From Verrucomicrobiales bacterium (GTDB lineage: Bacteria; Verrucomicrobiota; Verrucomicrobiia; Verrucomicrobiales; DEV007), in NCBI GenBank assembly GCA_028280355.1, contig JANQMB010000231.1, positions 1-34,500 on the forward strand: DNA of 34,500 bases, written 5' to 3'. Positions 23,533 through 31,328 of the stretch are shown here, in pieces. The notes beneath the pieces are model-generated. The model ran no database searches and was not told the origin of the DNA. It saw only the letters and a list, made by a program, of their open reading frames with translations. The position numbers and the translations under genes were made by a program. Every line of letters starts with the position of its first letter. The first letter of the stretch is position 1.

Positions 23533-26466
23533 CTATTCGAACTCCGGCGGCACCTGCTGTCCCTCCTCAAGGAACTGGTCGACGTGATCGGAGAAGATCC
23601 TGCGCAGCTTGGCGAAGTCCTCGGCGTACTCCGGGTCGTTGATGCCCTCCTTGAAGCGGATCCCGCCGACCCTGGCGAGGTGGAAGGCCTTCTCCGTCTC
23701 CCCCGCTGCCAACTGCAGCTCGGCGCTGCGGGAGGTGGCGGGGATCGAGTACTCGTAGTACTGCGGGTATTTCCCGATGTTCTGCAGGTAGGCGCTGAGC
23801 GCCTCCTTGACCCGGCCGCGCTTGTCGCGGGCGGTGGCCAGGCTGAACCACGCCTCCGGGCTGTTGGCGCGCCAGGACTTGTTGGAGACGTAGGCGAACC
23901 AGGCGTCCTCCGCCTCCGTCCACTTGCCCTGCTTGCTGAGGTACCGCGCCCGTTCGTAGGCGGACTCCTCGGTGAGCTTGGTGTTGCCGGAATTGGCGAC
24001 GACCCATTCGGAGTACTCGAGCCCCTTCGCGTCGTTGCCAGCACCCGCGTCGCGGAAGTAGATCTTCGCCAGCGCGTTGTAGGCGTAGTCCTTCGAGTCG
24101 ATGCCGGGCCGGCCGAGGATCTCCTCGAACCAGGCCACAGACTGCGGGGTCTGTCCGCCGGCGCGCAAGAAGTCGCCGATCCGCGCCAGCACGTATGGCG
24201 CCAGCTGCTTCTTGTCGAAACCCCTGAGCTCGTTGAAGGCGGTTCGGATCGCGGCGGTCTTCTGCGCCCCGTCCTCGAACTCCTTCTCGATGATGTCGAT
24301 GCGCGACACAAGCAGCCAGGCCTGCACGGCGTCCGGCTGGCCGCCCTTGGTCGCCATGTCCTTGAGGCGCTGGATGGTGGCCTCGGCCCCGTTCAGCTCG
24401 ACCGAGACGTCGCCGTATTTGGCGATCGCCTTCTCGAGGTCGGCGTTCTCCTGCCTCCCGAGGCGGTCGATCATGTCCTCCATCTTGTCGAGCCCCTCCT
24501 GGCCGCGGCCGACACTCTCTTCGACCAGCGCCTCGAGGGCGCTGGCGACCACCTGCGGCTCCAGGTAGTTCTCGGCGAAGTCCCGCGTGAACTCGTCGTA
24601 GTAGGCGGCGGCGCCCTCGAAGTTCTCCAGGGCGATGGCGACGGGGACCAGTTGGCTGAGCGCCTCGGCGGCGACCTGGTAGTGGCCCTCGGACTCGGCG
24701 CGGGCCTTGCCCTTCTTGTAGGACTCCTCGGCGGCGGCCCACTCCTTCTTCGCCTGCAGGACGTCGCCGCGCAGGTTGAGGCTGCGGTCGTAGATCGGGG
24801 CGTCGGGGTAGCGCTGCTCGATCTCGTCGAGCTTCACCAGGCAGTCGTCCAGCTCGTCCATGGCGAAATGGCACGTCGCCCGGTCGAGGATGGCGAAGGC
24901 CCTCAGCGAGGAGTCGGGGTACTTGCCCAGCCAGGCCTCGAGCAGCGGCGCGGCGGTCGCCCACTCGAGGAGCTTCACCTTGTTCGCCCCGTGGTAGTAG
25001 CTGGACTCCTCGAGGAAGGCGCTCTCGGGATACTTCTCGGCGTGCTGGTCGAGCAGCGGGTCGGCGTTCTCATACTGGCCGTCGTAGTAGTAGGAGCCGC
25101 CGAGGCAGAACAGGCAGAGGTCGTGCTGCAGCGACCCAGGCGGGAGCTTCGGGAGGATGTCTGAGGCGATCTTGATGCAGCGCTCGTAGTCGCCGCGGCG
25201 GAACAGCTGCTCCATCAGCATGCTCTGCACCTCCGGCTCGAGGTCGTGCCCGGGGTACTTCTTCAGGAAGATCATCCCGTGGTGCTGGGCGGAGAGCAGG
25301 TCGCCGAAGGAGAACGCGCAGCGGGTGGCGTTGTAGAGGATCTCCGGGTGGATCGGCGTCTTGACCTCCTTGCCGTCCACCTTCTCCACGCTCACCGCGG
25401 TCGGGAACCGGCGGGACATGTAGTCGTGGACCGCGTAGGCGGCGCGGAAGCTGCCGTTCTTCTCGTAGATGTAGGCGAGCAGGCGCAGGCCGGGGATGTC
25501 CACCGCCGTGCCGCCGTCGATGGTGGCCTGCAGCTTGTCGATCTCGCCCTGCACCTTTTTCTTCTGCGAATCGTTCTGGTAGAAAGCCTTGCGGTCCTGG
25601 AGCTCGGTGATGGCATCCTCGGTGCGGGGCGTCAGGGTGAAGAAGCGCAGGGCCAGCGCGTCGAGGTTGTCCTCCCCGCCGGAGGCCTCCTGCGCGAGCT
25701 TGAGGAAACGCTTGTTGAAGCTGTATTTGAAGCTGTCGAAGGGGGAGAACCGCAGCAGGCCGTCGTTCTTGTCCATGAACGACAGGGCGTCCTTCACCAT
25801 CGCCTTCTCGACCCACTGGTCGCAGAGGTCGAAGAAGGCCTTGTGCAGGAAGTACTTCTCGCGCGTGTTGAGCTGCGCGTGCGCGTCGTAGACCTTCTGG
25901 ATGTAGCCGGTGGCCTCGGCGACCTTGCCGAGCCTGGCGTGGCAGACCCCGAGGTTGGTGTAGAGCTCCGCCACCGAGTAGGTGCCGCGCTCCGGCTTCT
26001 CGCTGAGGAACTTGTTGTACAGCTTGATCGCCCCCTCGTATTCCTCGGCGCCCTGCTCCGCCCTGCCCCAGTGGTAGAGGGCGAGCAGGTGGTAGTGGTT
26101 GCGGGTCGGCGGGGTCGTCTTCGCCTTCGCCGGCGGGATCTTGTTGGGGAACTTCTTGAAGGTGATCTCGAACTGCGCGGCCGCCTCCTTGTATTTCTTG
26201 AGCTGCATCTGGCACAGCCCGAGGTGGTAGTGGATCAGGCCGAAGGCGGGACCGTAGATGTCGAACGGCTGCGCCGAGCCGTAGTCGTTGACGACCGACT
26301 GTAGCACCGAGGCCGCGTCGGCCCACTTGGCGTCCTCCATGAGTTGGACAGCCTTCCGGTAGTTGTCTTCGACGGGGTTCTGCGCGACGGCGGCACCGGC
26401 CGAGAGCAGCAGCGAGACGGCGGCGGCGAGGGCGCGGAGCGATAGCGTGGGGGGGGGGGTATTCAT
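23533..26466 (-). CDS. Large periplasmic tetratricopeptide-repeat protein
   Basis: A 977-residue protein with a signal peptide (about 1-28, ALAAAVSLLLSAGAAVAQ) and TPR units along almost its whole length. Clear examples are RKAVQLMEDAKWADAASVL, GLCQMQLKKYKEAAAQFE, AIKLYNKFLSEKPE, LGGSYYYDGQYENADPLL and DVLQAKKEWAAAEESYKK. Many repeats show the A-x-x-x-F/Y-x-x-x-x-x-x-x-P/Y-P pattern of YbgF/CpoB- and BamD-like envelope TPRs. It lies directly downstream of the two ExbD genes (183 bases from the nearer) and before the 345-residue partner, so it is probably the periplasmic effector of that proton-driven complex. Eleven consecutive C cover codons 3-6, just after the ATG; a one-base change there would knock out or re-frame the product. 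The gene may also have its own promoter near 26509. Confidence 0.93.
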   Translation of the reverse strand: MNTPPPTLSLRALAAAVSLLLSAGAAVAQNPVEDNYRKAVQLMEDAKWADAASVLQSVVNDYGSAQPFDIYGPAFGLIHYHLGLCQMQLKKYKEAAAQFEITFKKFPNKIPPAKAKTTPPTRNHYHLLALYHWGRAEQGAEEYEGAIKLYNKFLSEKPERGTYSVAELYTNLGVCHARLGKVAEATGYIQKVYDAHAQLNTREKYFLHKAFFDLCDQWVEKAMVKDALSFMDKNDGLLRFSPFDSFKYSFNKRFLKLAQEASGGEDNLDALALRFFTLTPRTEDAITELQDRKAFYQNDSQKKKVQGEIDKLQATIDGGTAVDIPGLRLLAYIYEKNGSFRAAYAVHDYMSRRFPTAVSVEKVDGKEVKTPIHPEILYNATRCAFSFGDLLSAQHHGMIFLKKYPGHDLEPEVQSMLMEQLFRRGDYERCIKIASDILPKLPPGSLQHDLCLFCLGGSYYYDGQYENADPLLDQHAEKYPESAFLEESSYYHGANKVKLLEWATAAPLLEAWLGKYPDSSLRAFAILDRATCHFAMDELDDCLVKLDEIEQRYPDAPIYDRSLNLRGDVLQAKKEWAAAEESYKKGKARAESEGHYQVAAEALSQLVPVAIALENFEGAAAYYDEFTRDFAENYLEPQVVASALEALVEESVGRGQEGLDKMEDMIDRLGRQENADLEKAIAKYGDVSVELNGAEATIQRLKDMATKGGQPDAVQAWLLVSRIDIIEKEFEDGAQKTAAIRTAFNELRGFDKKQLAPYVLARIGDFLRAGGQTPQSVAWFEEILGRPGIDSKDYAYNALAKIYFRDAGAGNDAKGLEYSEWVVANSGNTKLTEESAYERARYLSKQGKWTEAEDAWFAYVSNKSWRANSPEAWFSLATARDKRGRVKEALSAYLQNIGKYPQYYEYSIPATSRSAELQLAAGETEKAFHLARVGGIRFKEGINDPEYAEDFAKLRRIFSDHVDQFLEEGQQVPPEFE
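26449..26459 (-). repeat. 11-base C homopolymer just after the start codon of the TPR gene
   Basis: On the coding (minus) strand, ATG AAT A is followed by 11 C in a row and then ACG. It encodes the end of Thr3 and Pro4-Pro6. Tracts of this length in the first codons are the usual signature of slipped-strand phase-variable genes, but they are also common sites of sequencing error. Confidence 0.9.
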
Positions 26467-26508
26467 GGGACTTCGGTCTGTGAGGGTTACCGATGGTGAG
26501 GGTTGAAG

Positions 26509-26537
26509 AATATAGGCTCGCCAGCCTCTGATCGGAA
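26509..26537 (-). promoter_or_regulatory. Possible promoter of the large TPR gene
   Basis: A good -10, TATATT (26514-26509), stands 17 bases after a poor -35, TTCCGA (26537-26532). Transcription would start near 26502, about 36 bases before the ATG. The remainder of the 183-base gap shows no gene. Confidence 0.35.
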
Positions 26538-26649
26538 ACCGAAAACCCCGGCGGGCACCGGCCTCTCAGAACTTCCTGGCTACCTGAAACAACGTCCGGG
26601 AACGTGGGCTGTTAGGCGTCGGGGCCTCTCCGCTTCCATCTCGGGGGGG

Positions 26650-27117
26650 TCAGCCCTCCTCGTCGCGGAAGCCGGTCATCGTGATGTTGTTGATCTTCAC
26701 CGAGGCGAGGGCGTTGACGACGTCGATGAAACGCTGCGTCTTGCCGTCGTCGGAGGCGGCGACGATAACCATCGGCGTGTTGCCGGTGCTGTTGGCCAGC
26801 TCCTTGTATTCCTTGAGGCGGTCGCGCAGCGGCTGGAGCTTGTCGGGCTTGCCGGAGTTCGATGGCCCCGAGATCGGCTGGCCGTCGTAGGTGATGCTGC
26901 CGTCGGCCTCGACCTTGATGGCGACCGGGTCGACCGGGTCGGGGTTGTCGGTCGGTATCTGGGTCGGGAGGACGATCTTGAGGTCGGTCTCCTCCTTGCG
27001 CAGGGTCGAGGTGACGAGGAAGTAGATGAGCAGCAGGAAGCTGACGTCGATCAGCGACGAGATGTCGAGCTCGGGGTCCTTGTCCTTCTCGGGGGCGTAT
27101 TTGGCTCTGCGTGGCAT
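26650..27117 (-). CDS. ExbD/TolR-family protein (second copy)
   Basis: A 155-residue inner-membrane protein with a short cytoplasmic end, one transmembrane helix (about residues 21-40) and a periplasmic domain. In ExbD/TolR proteins this helix carries a proton-linked Asp, seen here as Asp24 in LIDVSFLLLIYFLV. The periplasmic part has the family strands IVLPTQ, IKVEADGSITYDGQPI and MVIVAASDDGKTQRFIDVVNAL. The start is MPRRAKYAPE. It follows the first ExbD by 7 bases, so both are co-translated. Compared with that copy the helix lacks the Pro before the Asp (SLID in place of PMID), so the two are not interchangeable duplicates and may form a heteromer. Confidence 0.95.
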   Translation of the reverse strand: MPRRAKYAPEKDKDPELDISSLIDVSFLLLIYFLVTSTLRKEETDLKIVLPTQIPTDNPDPVDPVAIKVEADGSITYDGQPISGPSNSGKPDKLQPLRDRLKEYKELANSTGNTPMVIVAASDDGKTQRFIDVVNALASVKINNITMTGFRDEEG

Positions 27118-27124
27118 GGGGGTG

Positions 27125-27574
27125 TTAGCGGTCGGTCTTGAACGAGCCGAACACGACGCTGTTGACGCCCCCGTTCGCCGCGGCCTTGGTGACCTTCTTC
27201 ACGTCCCGCACCGAGGCGTCCCGGTGGGCGCGCAGGAGCAGGGTGGCTTTGACGTCGCGCTGCTCCATCTTCTCGCGGAAGTTGTTCACCCGTTCGGTGA
27301 TCTCCTCCTCGGTGACGGTGATGCTGCCGTCCCCAAAGGTGAAGGTGCCGTCGGCGCGGATGTTGAAGATGATGCGCCCCTTGACGTCGTCCGGGCGGTT
27401 CGACTCGTCGGCGACCGGGGGCTTGATGTTCTCGTCCACCCGCACGGTGATCATGCGGGAGGCCACCATGAAGAAGATGAGCAGCAGGAAGACCATGTCG
27501 ATCATCGGCGACATGTCCATCTTGGCGTCATCTTCCGCCCGTTTGAGGACGGCGCTGAGTTTCGCTGATGCCAT
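27125..27574 (-). CDS. ExbD/TolR-family protein (first copy)
   Basis: A 149-residue protein of the same layout: cytoplasmic end, transmembrane helix about 20-40 with Asp26 in SPMIDMVFLLLIFFMV, and a periplasmic domain with IIFNIRADGTFTFGDGSI and ATLLLRAHRDASVRDVKKV. The PMID form is the classic ExbD/TolR motif. The ATG at 27574 (MASAKL) is preferred over a GTG at 27604 that would add ten residues. It starts 79 bases after the ExbB/TolQ-like gene. The pair of ExbDs would sit inside the ExbB pore and convert proton flow into motion of a periplasmic partner; no TonB or TolA gene is visible, so the TPR proteins are the likely partners. Confidence 0.95.
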   Translation of the reverse strand: MASAKLSAVLKRAEDDAKMDMSPMIDMVFLLLIFFMVASRMITVRVDENIKPPVADESNRPDDVKGRIIFNIRADGTFTFGDGSITVTEEEITERVNNFREKMEQRDVKATLLLRAHRDASVRDVKKVTKAAANGGVNSVVFGSFKTDR

Positions 27575-27653
27575 CGGTGGAAGTTTGATTGGCCCCGCCA
27601 CCACCCCCGGGGCCAGGCCGCGGGCGGATGGGGGCCTGTTATGGGTCTCCCCC

Positions 27654-28484
27654 CTAGCCTGCCTGGAGCCCCTCGGGGACCTTGGCCATCGCCTGGTCGG
27701 CGTTCACCGCCTGGTAGCTGGCGTCGAGCATGTCCGAGGAGTCGAGGTGGCAAGCTGCGACGAGGCCGTTGAAGCGGTTGCGCAGCAGGAAGTAGAAGAA
27801 GATCGAGGGGATGGCGATGACCAGCCCGCTCAGCGTGGTGACCATCGCGAGGCCGATGTCGCCGGCGAGCGAGGACGGGTCGGCCTGCCCTTCGGCGGCC
27901 AGCGTGTTGAACGCGCCCATCATACCGGCGACGGTGCCGAGCAGTCCGAGCATCGGGGCGATCTGGCCGATGACGCCGAGGTAGCCGATCCACGTCATGT
28001 GCGAGGGGTTCTCGCGGACGGTGAACTCGGCGATGGCGTCCTCGACCTGCTCCCGGCCGAGGGTCTCGGGGTCGGTGGCGTCGACGTGGGGCAGGGCGTT
28101 GGCCATCAGGCGGCCGAGGTAGGTCGGGCTGGTCGACGACACCTCGATGGCGCTGCGGACGCGACAGTTCGCCATGTGGTCGAGCAGGGCGAGCTTGAGG
28201 TCGTCCGGGTTGAACTTGGTTTTGGTGAGCTGGATGAAGTTATAGACGATGAGCGCCACCATCGCGATCGACGCGATATAGAGCGGCACCATCCACAGCC
28301 CGGCGTCCATCAGGTTGTCGAACGCGGTGGCCTTCTCCTTCGCGTCGCCGCCGTCGTCCTTGTCCTGCGCGAGCACCTCGGGGGCGGTGTAGAAAAGGAA
28401 CAGCAGCCCCCCGGCGAGCAAGACGAAGAGCGCCAGCTGCCGGCGGAATTGGGTTCGACGGAGGAGATTGGAGGGTTGGATCAT
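27654..28484 (-). CDS. MotA/TolQ/ExbB proton channel family protein
   Basis: A 276-residue inner-membrane protein. Residues 12-40 are a hydrophobic leader ending VLAQ, an added N-terminal signal-like helix not found in short ExbB proteins. The three family helices follow at about 62-86 (WMVPLYIASIAMVALIVYNF), 163-195 (with APMLGLLGTVAGMMGAF, the pore motif) and 207-235 (GLAMVTTLSGLVIAIPSIFF). The conserved Thr residues of the last two helices are present. The start ATG at 28484 gives MIQPSN; the upstream extension is unlike the family. It opens the channel-ExbD-ExbD set, preceded by a 228-base leader region with a stable hairpin. With the two ExbDs it forms the motor part of the block. Confidence 0.96.
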   Translation of the reverse strand: MIQPSNLLRRTQFRRQLALFVLLAGGLLFLFYTAPEVLAQDKDDGGDAKEKATAFDNLMDAGLWMVPLYIASIAMVALIVYNFIQLTKTKFNPDDLKLALLDHMANCRVRSAIEVSSTSPTYLGRLMANALPHVDATDPETLGREQVEDAIAEFTVRENPSHMTWIGYLGVIGQIAPMLGLLGTVAGMMGAFNTLAAEGQADPSSLAGDIGLAMVTTLSGLVIAIPSIFFYFLLRNRFNGLVAACHLDSSDMLDASYQAVNADQAMAKVPEGLQAG

Positions 28485-28535
28485 CGATTTTTGGGTTCTT
28501 GAAAAGGCTGATTGCTGCCTCCCCAGACGATGCCC

Positions 28536-28553
28536 AAGCCGCATAAGCGGCTT
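28536..28553 (-). promoter_or_regulatory. Hairpin in the leader of the proton-channel gene
   Basis: AAGCCGC and GCGGCTT form a perfect 7-bp stem with a TTAT loop (minus strand), 52 bases before the channel start. It has no T-run, so it is more likely a leader structure than a terminator of the upstream gene. The rest of 28485-28712 shows no gene. Confidence 0.4.
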
Positions 28554-28712
28554 TCAGGAACGTAGGGGGTTTGCGCAAAGAGCCGCTGATTTAGCATGGA
28601 AAGAACACCTTTACAACGCTTTTTGTCCGCACCTCTTAGCCGCGCCACCCCGGGTCACCACCAGGCGCCATCCGACCCCCAACCTGACTAGCATACAGCC
28701 CCCAGCGCCCCG

Positions 28713-29837
28713 CTATTTCGACTCCCCGAGCGCCGCCATCACAGGCTCGAGCAGTTCCTCGGCAACCTGGCGGCAGCCGGCGTCGGTCAGGAGGATCTCG
28801 CTGAGGAACGAATCGGCGTAGCGCGGGATCTCGCCCTGGAGGTTGACCCACCCCACCCCGGCCGCCTCGCACCTCGCCTTCGCCGCCCTGTAGAAACGGT
28901 TCAGCTCCGTCTCCATGACCAGCGGGGGGAGCCGCACCCCGCTGCGCTTGCCCTGGACCGGCGCGGTGGGGTACCAGGGCTCGGTGAGCCGCTTCGCCTC
29001 GGCCGGGCCGAGGGTGGACTTATAGATCGTCGGCTCCCCGACCACCAGCAGCTTGGCGCCGCGCTTGCCGGCGAGTTCGACAAGGCCGTCCAGCCCGAGC
29101 AGGTACTCCTCGAGCGGGTCGTCACCGGTGCGCACGATACGCTGGGCCATCGGGCGCTGGGAGTAGTTGTAGTTCATGGTCGCCAGGTAGTTGCGATAGA
29201 AGTTAGGCTCGGCGAGCCGCGCCTGGAGGGAGCGCTGTGAGCGGGCGCGCCTCCAGTTGCGCACGATGCGCAGCAGGTGGGAGGCTTTGGCGAGCTGGTA
29301 TTTCCACCCCGGCGGCTCCGCCTCCCGCATGCGCTGGAGCGCCCCCGGGTCGAAACGGTAATCGCCGTATTTCCCGATGGCGTCACCGAACCCGAAAGAG
29401 GCGATGATGAGGTCCACATCGTACTTGTCGGTGACCTTCTCCGCCCGGACGAGCCCGGAGAGGATCCCGCCCCCCTGGAGATCGGCCAGGGCCGCGACCT
29501 CGACCTTCTTCCCGGACGCCTCGGCGATCCCGGAGGCCAACAGCCCCCACCAGGTGTCGGGCGCGGACTGCAGCAACAAAGTCGTCCCACCCCCACCCAC
29601 ACAGAGGATGCGCAGGTTCTCCGAACGCCGCTTGCCCGACCAGCCGACCTTCCGCAACAGGTCACCGTCGTAGCGGAAATCGACGCTCGATTTGATCCCC
29701 TTCAGGTCGTTGGTGAACACCAGCCTCCCGGAGGGCTCCATCGGGACGGGGAAGGCGAAGCGGACGATGAGCTCCGCCAGCAGCAGCAGCGCGGCCGCAA
29801 CGCCGCCGAGGATCAACAGGATTTTGACAGGTCTCAT
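28713..29837 (-). CDS. Membrane-anchored SGNH/GDSL-like protein lacking catalytic residues
   Basis: A 374-residue protein with an N-terminal membrane anchor (residues 4-28: VKILLILGGVAAALLLLAEL). The fold signature of SGNH hydrolases is visible: the first strand and loop RILCVGGGGTTLLLQS, where active members read GGSTT, then TWWGLLASGI, a DVDLIIASFGFGD block (usually carrying the Gly/Asn of the oxyanion hole), and a C-terminal LLTDAGCRQVAEELL that in active members is preceded by D-x-x-H. Here the catalytic Ser is Gly (residue 83 or 84) and the Asp/His pair is missing (SEILLTD). The fold is thus kept while hydrolysis is probably lost. It lies 54 bases after the three-repeat secreted gene and before the proton-channel gene. 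Role unknown; a binding function is inferred. Confidence 0.75.
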   Translation of the reverse strand: MRPVKILLILGGVAAALLLLAELIVRFAFPVPMEPSGRLVFTNDLKGIKSSVDFRYDGDLLRKVGWSGKRRSENLRILCVGGGGTTLLLQSAPDTWWGLLASGIAEASGKKVEVAALADLQGGGILSGLVRAEKVTDKYDVDLIIASFGFGDAIGKYGDYRFDPGALQRMREAEPPGWKYQLAKASHLLRIVRNWRRARSQRSLQARLAEPNFYRNYLATMNYNYSQRPMAQRIVRTGDDPLEEYLLGLDGLVELAGKRGAKLLVVGEPTIYKSTLGPAEAKRLTEPWYPTAPVQGKRSGVRLPPLVMETELNRFYRAAKARCEAAGVGWVNLQGEIPRYADSFLSEILLTDAGCRQVAEELLEPVMAALGESK

Positions 29838-29891
29838 TGGGGTCGCAGCCGGTTAGGCGCTCGAGTATAGGGGGACCGGACCAGGAATCAA

Positions 29892-31235
29892 TCACCCGCG
29901 TGGCGCCGCCCCGGCACCCTTGATGGTGAAACGCAGCACCGTCAACAGACGCCCGTCGACGGAGACCCGGACTTTGTAATGCCCCTCGTCCCAGGGCGTC
30001 CCGGGCGGTGCCGGGGCGAACGAGTGCCTCCGGCTGGCGGTCTTCCAGGAGGGCTGGATGGTGAAGTCGCCGGCCGATTCTGCCAGGGTTCCCCCGCCCG
30101 GCCCCACCCACTCCCAGGCGACCTTGTGGCTATGCTCGGTGGTGTAGTTGGGGTTGTTCACCACCACGATCTCCGCCCACAGATCGCCGGTGTCCCCCGG
30201 GTCGAAAACCTCCAGATACTCCCGGCGCGCGCCGCCGGGGGCGGCCGCGGCCTCCCCCCCATCGCCGGCGGGGTAGACGCCCGCGTCGAGCAAGCCGTAA
30301 TGCACGACCCTCGGACGCGTGCGCGGCTTGGTCAGAGGGTCGGTGACGACGAAATGCCGCTCGGCGATCACCCGGTTGTCCTGCTCGAGCTCGAAACGGT
30401 ACCGGCCGGGCTCCCAGTTGCCTGCCGCCTGCCAACCGACGCCCTCGACGAGGACCACCTCCTCCACCTCCGGCGCCACGACGCTGGTGCTGGCCGCGGC
30501 GGCCATCAGCGATCCGTCCGGGCGGTAGTAGTAACCGACGATGTTCGGCCGCTGCGCGCGCACGTTGTGAAGCCGGTTCCTGGCGCGCACCACCCAGTAG
30601 ATCCGGCGCGCCCGCGAGCGGGCGAAACTGGTGCCCGGCCTCTTCGTGATGCCCGGCCTGAAAAAATCGCCCCCCTCGTAGAAGGCGAGCGACTCGATCT
30701 CCAGCTCGTCGATGCCAGGTTCGATCGCCGCCTCCCCGTCGTGGATGTAGAACGCCGCCTCCCCGACCTTCTCGCCCTCCAGCCAGACCTTCACCCGGTA
30801 GGTGCCGACGTCCCACTTGCCGCTCTCCGGCCACCCGAAACTCTGTGAGGTCCAGGTGTACTTCCAGTCCGGCGGCACGACGATGGACCTCTCGTGGGCG
30901 CTGATCAGCTGTCCCTTGAAGGTGTAGAGCCCGACCACCACGCTGTAGTCGTACTCGTTGTCGCCGAGCCGCAGGTTCTTGAACACCGTCTGCGCCGAGA
31001 TGTATCCCGCGGAGCCCTTCTCGAAATCGCGGCGGTACTCGACGCCCGCGACCCCCTCCCCCGAAGCCTGAGGTCCCTTCGTCCCGGCCCCGGCGTGAAA
31101 CTGGATAGCGTGGAACGCGAGGCCGGCCTCCCCCCCACCGTCGGCACCGGCCGAAGAGACCGCCGGGGCGAGGGCCGACACCGCAGCCAGGGCGGCCAGG
31201 GCAAATGCCCGTGGAATCTCGATCGCGGAGGTCAT
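29892..31235 (-). CDS. Secreted three-repeat beta-sandwich protein
   Basis: A 447-residue protein with a signal peptide (about 1-30, ending VSSAGA). Three tandem units of about 130-140 residues each end in the same pattern, W-x-x-G-x-Y-x-V/F, a turn, then F-x-I/V: SGKWDVGTYRVKVWL (Trp141), AGNWEPGRYRFELEQ (Trp274) and GTPWDEGHYKVRVSV (Trp415). Each begins with a conserved surface strand (LAFHAIQFH, IESLAFYEG, VVHYGLLDAG). This is an Ig-like beta repeat as seen in surface and adhesion proteins. No enzyme motif is visible. It lies divergently from the FHA-MoxR gene and 54 bases before the SGNH-like gene. I cannot name a family; a ligand-, protein- or sugar-binding role outside the cytoplasm is likely. 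Confidence 0.8.
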   Translation of the reverse strand: MTSAIEIPRAFALAALAAVSALAPAVSSAGADGGGEAGLAFHAIQFHAGAGTKGPQASGEGVAGVEYRRDFEKGSAGYISAQTVFKNLRLGDNEYDYSVVVGLYTFKGQLISAHERSIVVPPDWKYTWTSQSFGWPESGKWDVGTYRVKVWLEGEKVGEAAFYIHDGEAAIEPGIDELEIESLAFYEGGDFFRPGITKRPGTSFARSRARRIYWVVRARNRLHNVRAQRPNIVGYYYRPDGSLMAAAASTSVVAPEVEEVVLVEGVGWQAAGNWEPGRYRFELEQDNRVIAERHFVVTDPLTKPRTRPRVVHYGLLDAGVYPAGDGGEAAAAPGGARREYLEVFDPGDTGDLWAEIVVVNNPNYTTEHSHKVAWEWVGPGGGTLAESAGDFTIQPSWKTASRRHSFAPAPPGTPWDEGHYKVRVSVDGRLLTVLRFTIKGAGAAPRG

Positions 31236-31328
31236 TAGGTGGAACAGGGTCGAAGTTTAGTTTAAAGAGGCAGCCGACGACAGCGATTATATACGCGCCC
31301 GACACCCGCGGGACCAACACAAGCGACC

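Noticed and set aside
23493-24311. Upstream extension of the 345-residue protein to about 618 residues
   Set aside because: The extension is Arg/Ser/Pro-rich and lies inside the TPR gene in another frame; MRPINRT at 23492 starts a clear signal peptide.
27575-27604. GTG start at 27604 for the first ExbD
   Set aside because: It adds ten residues not expected in the family; the ATG at 27574 gives a standard short cytoplasmic end.
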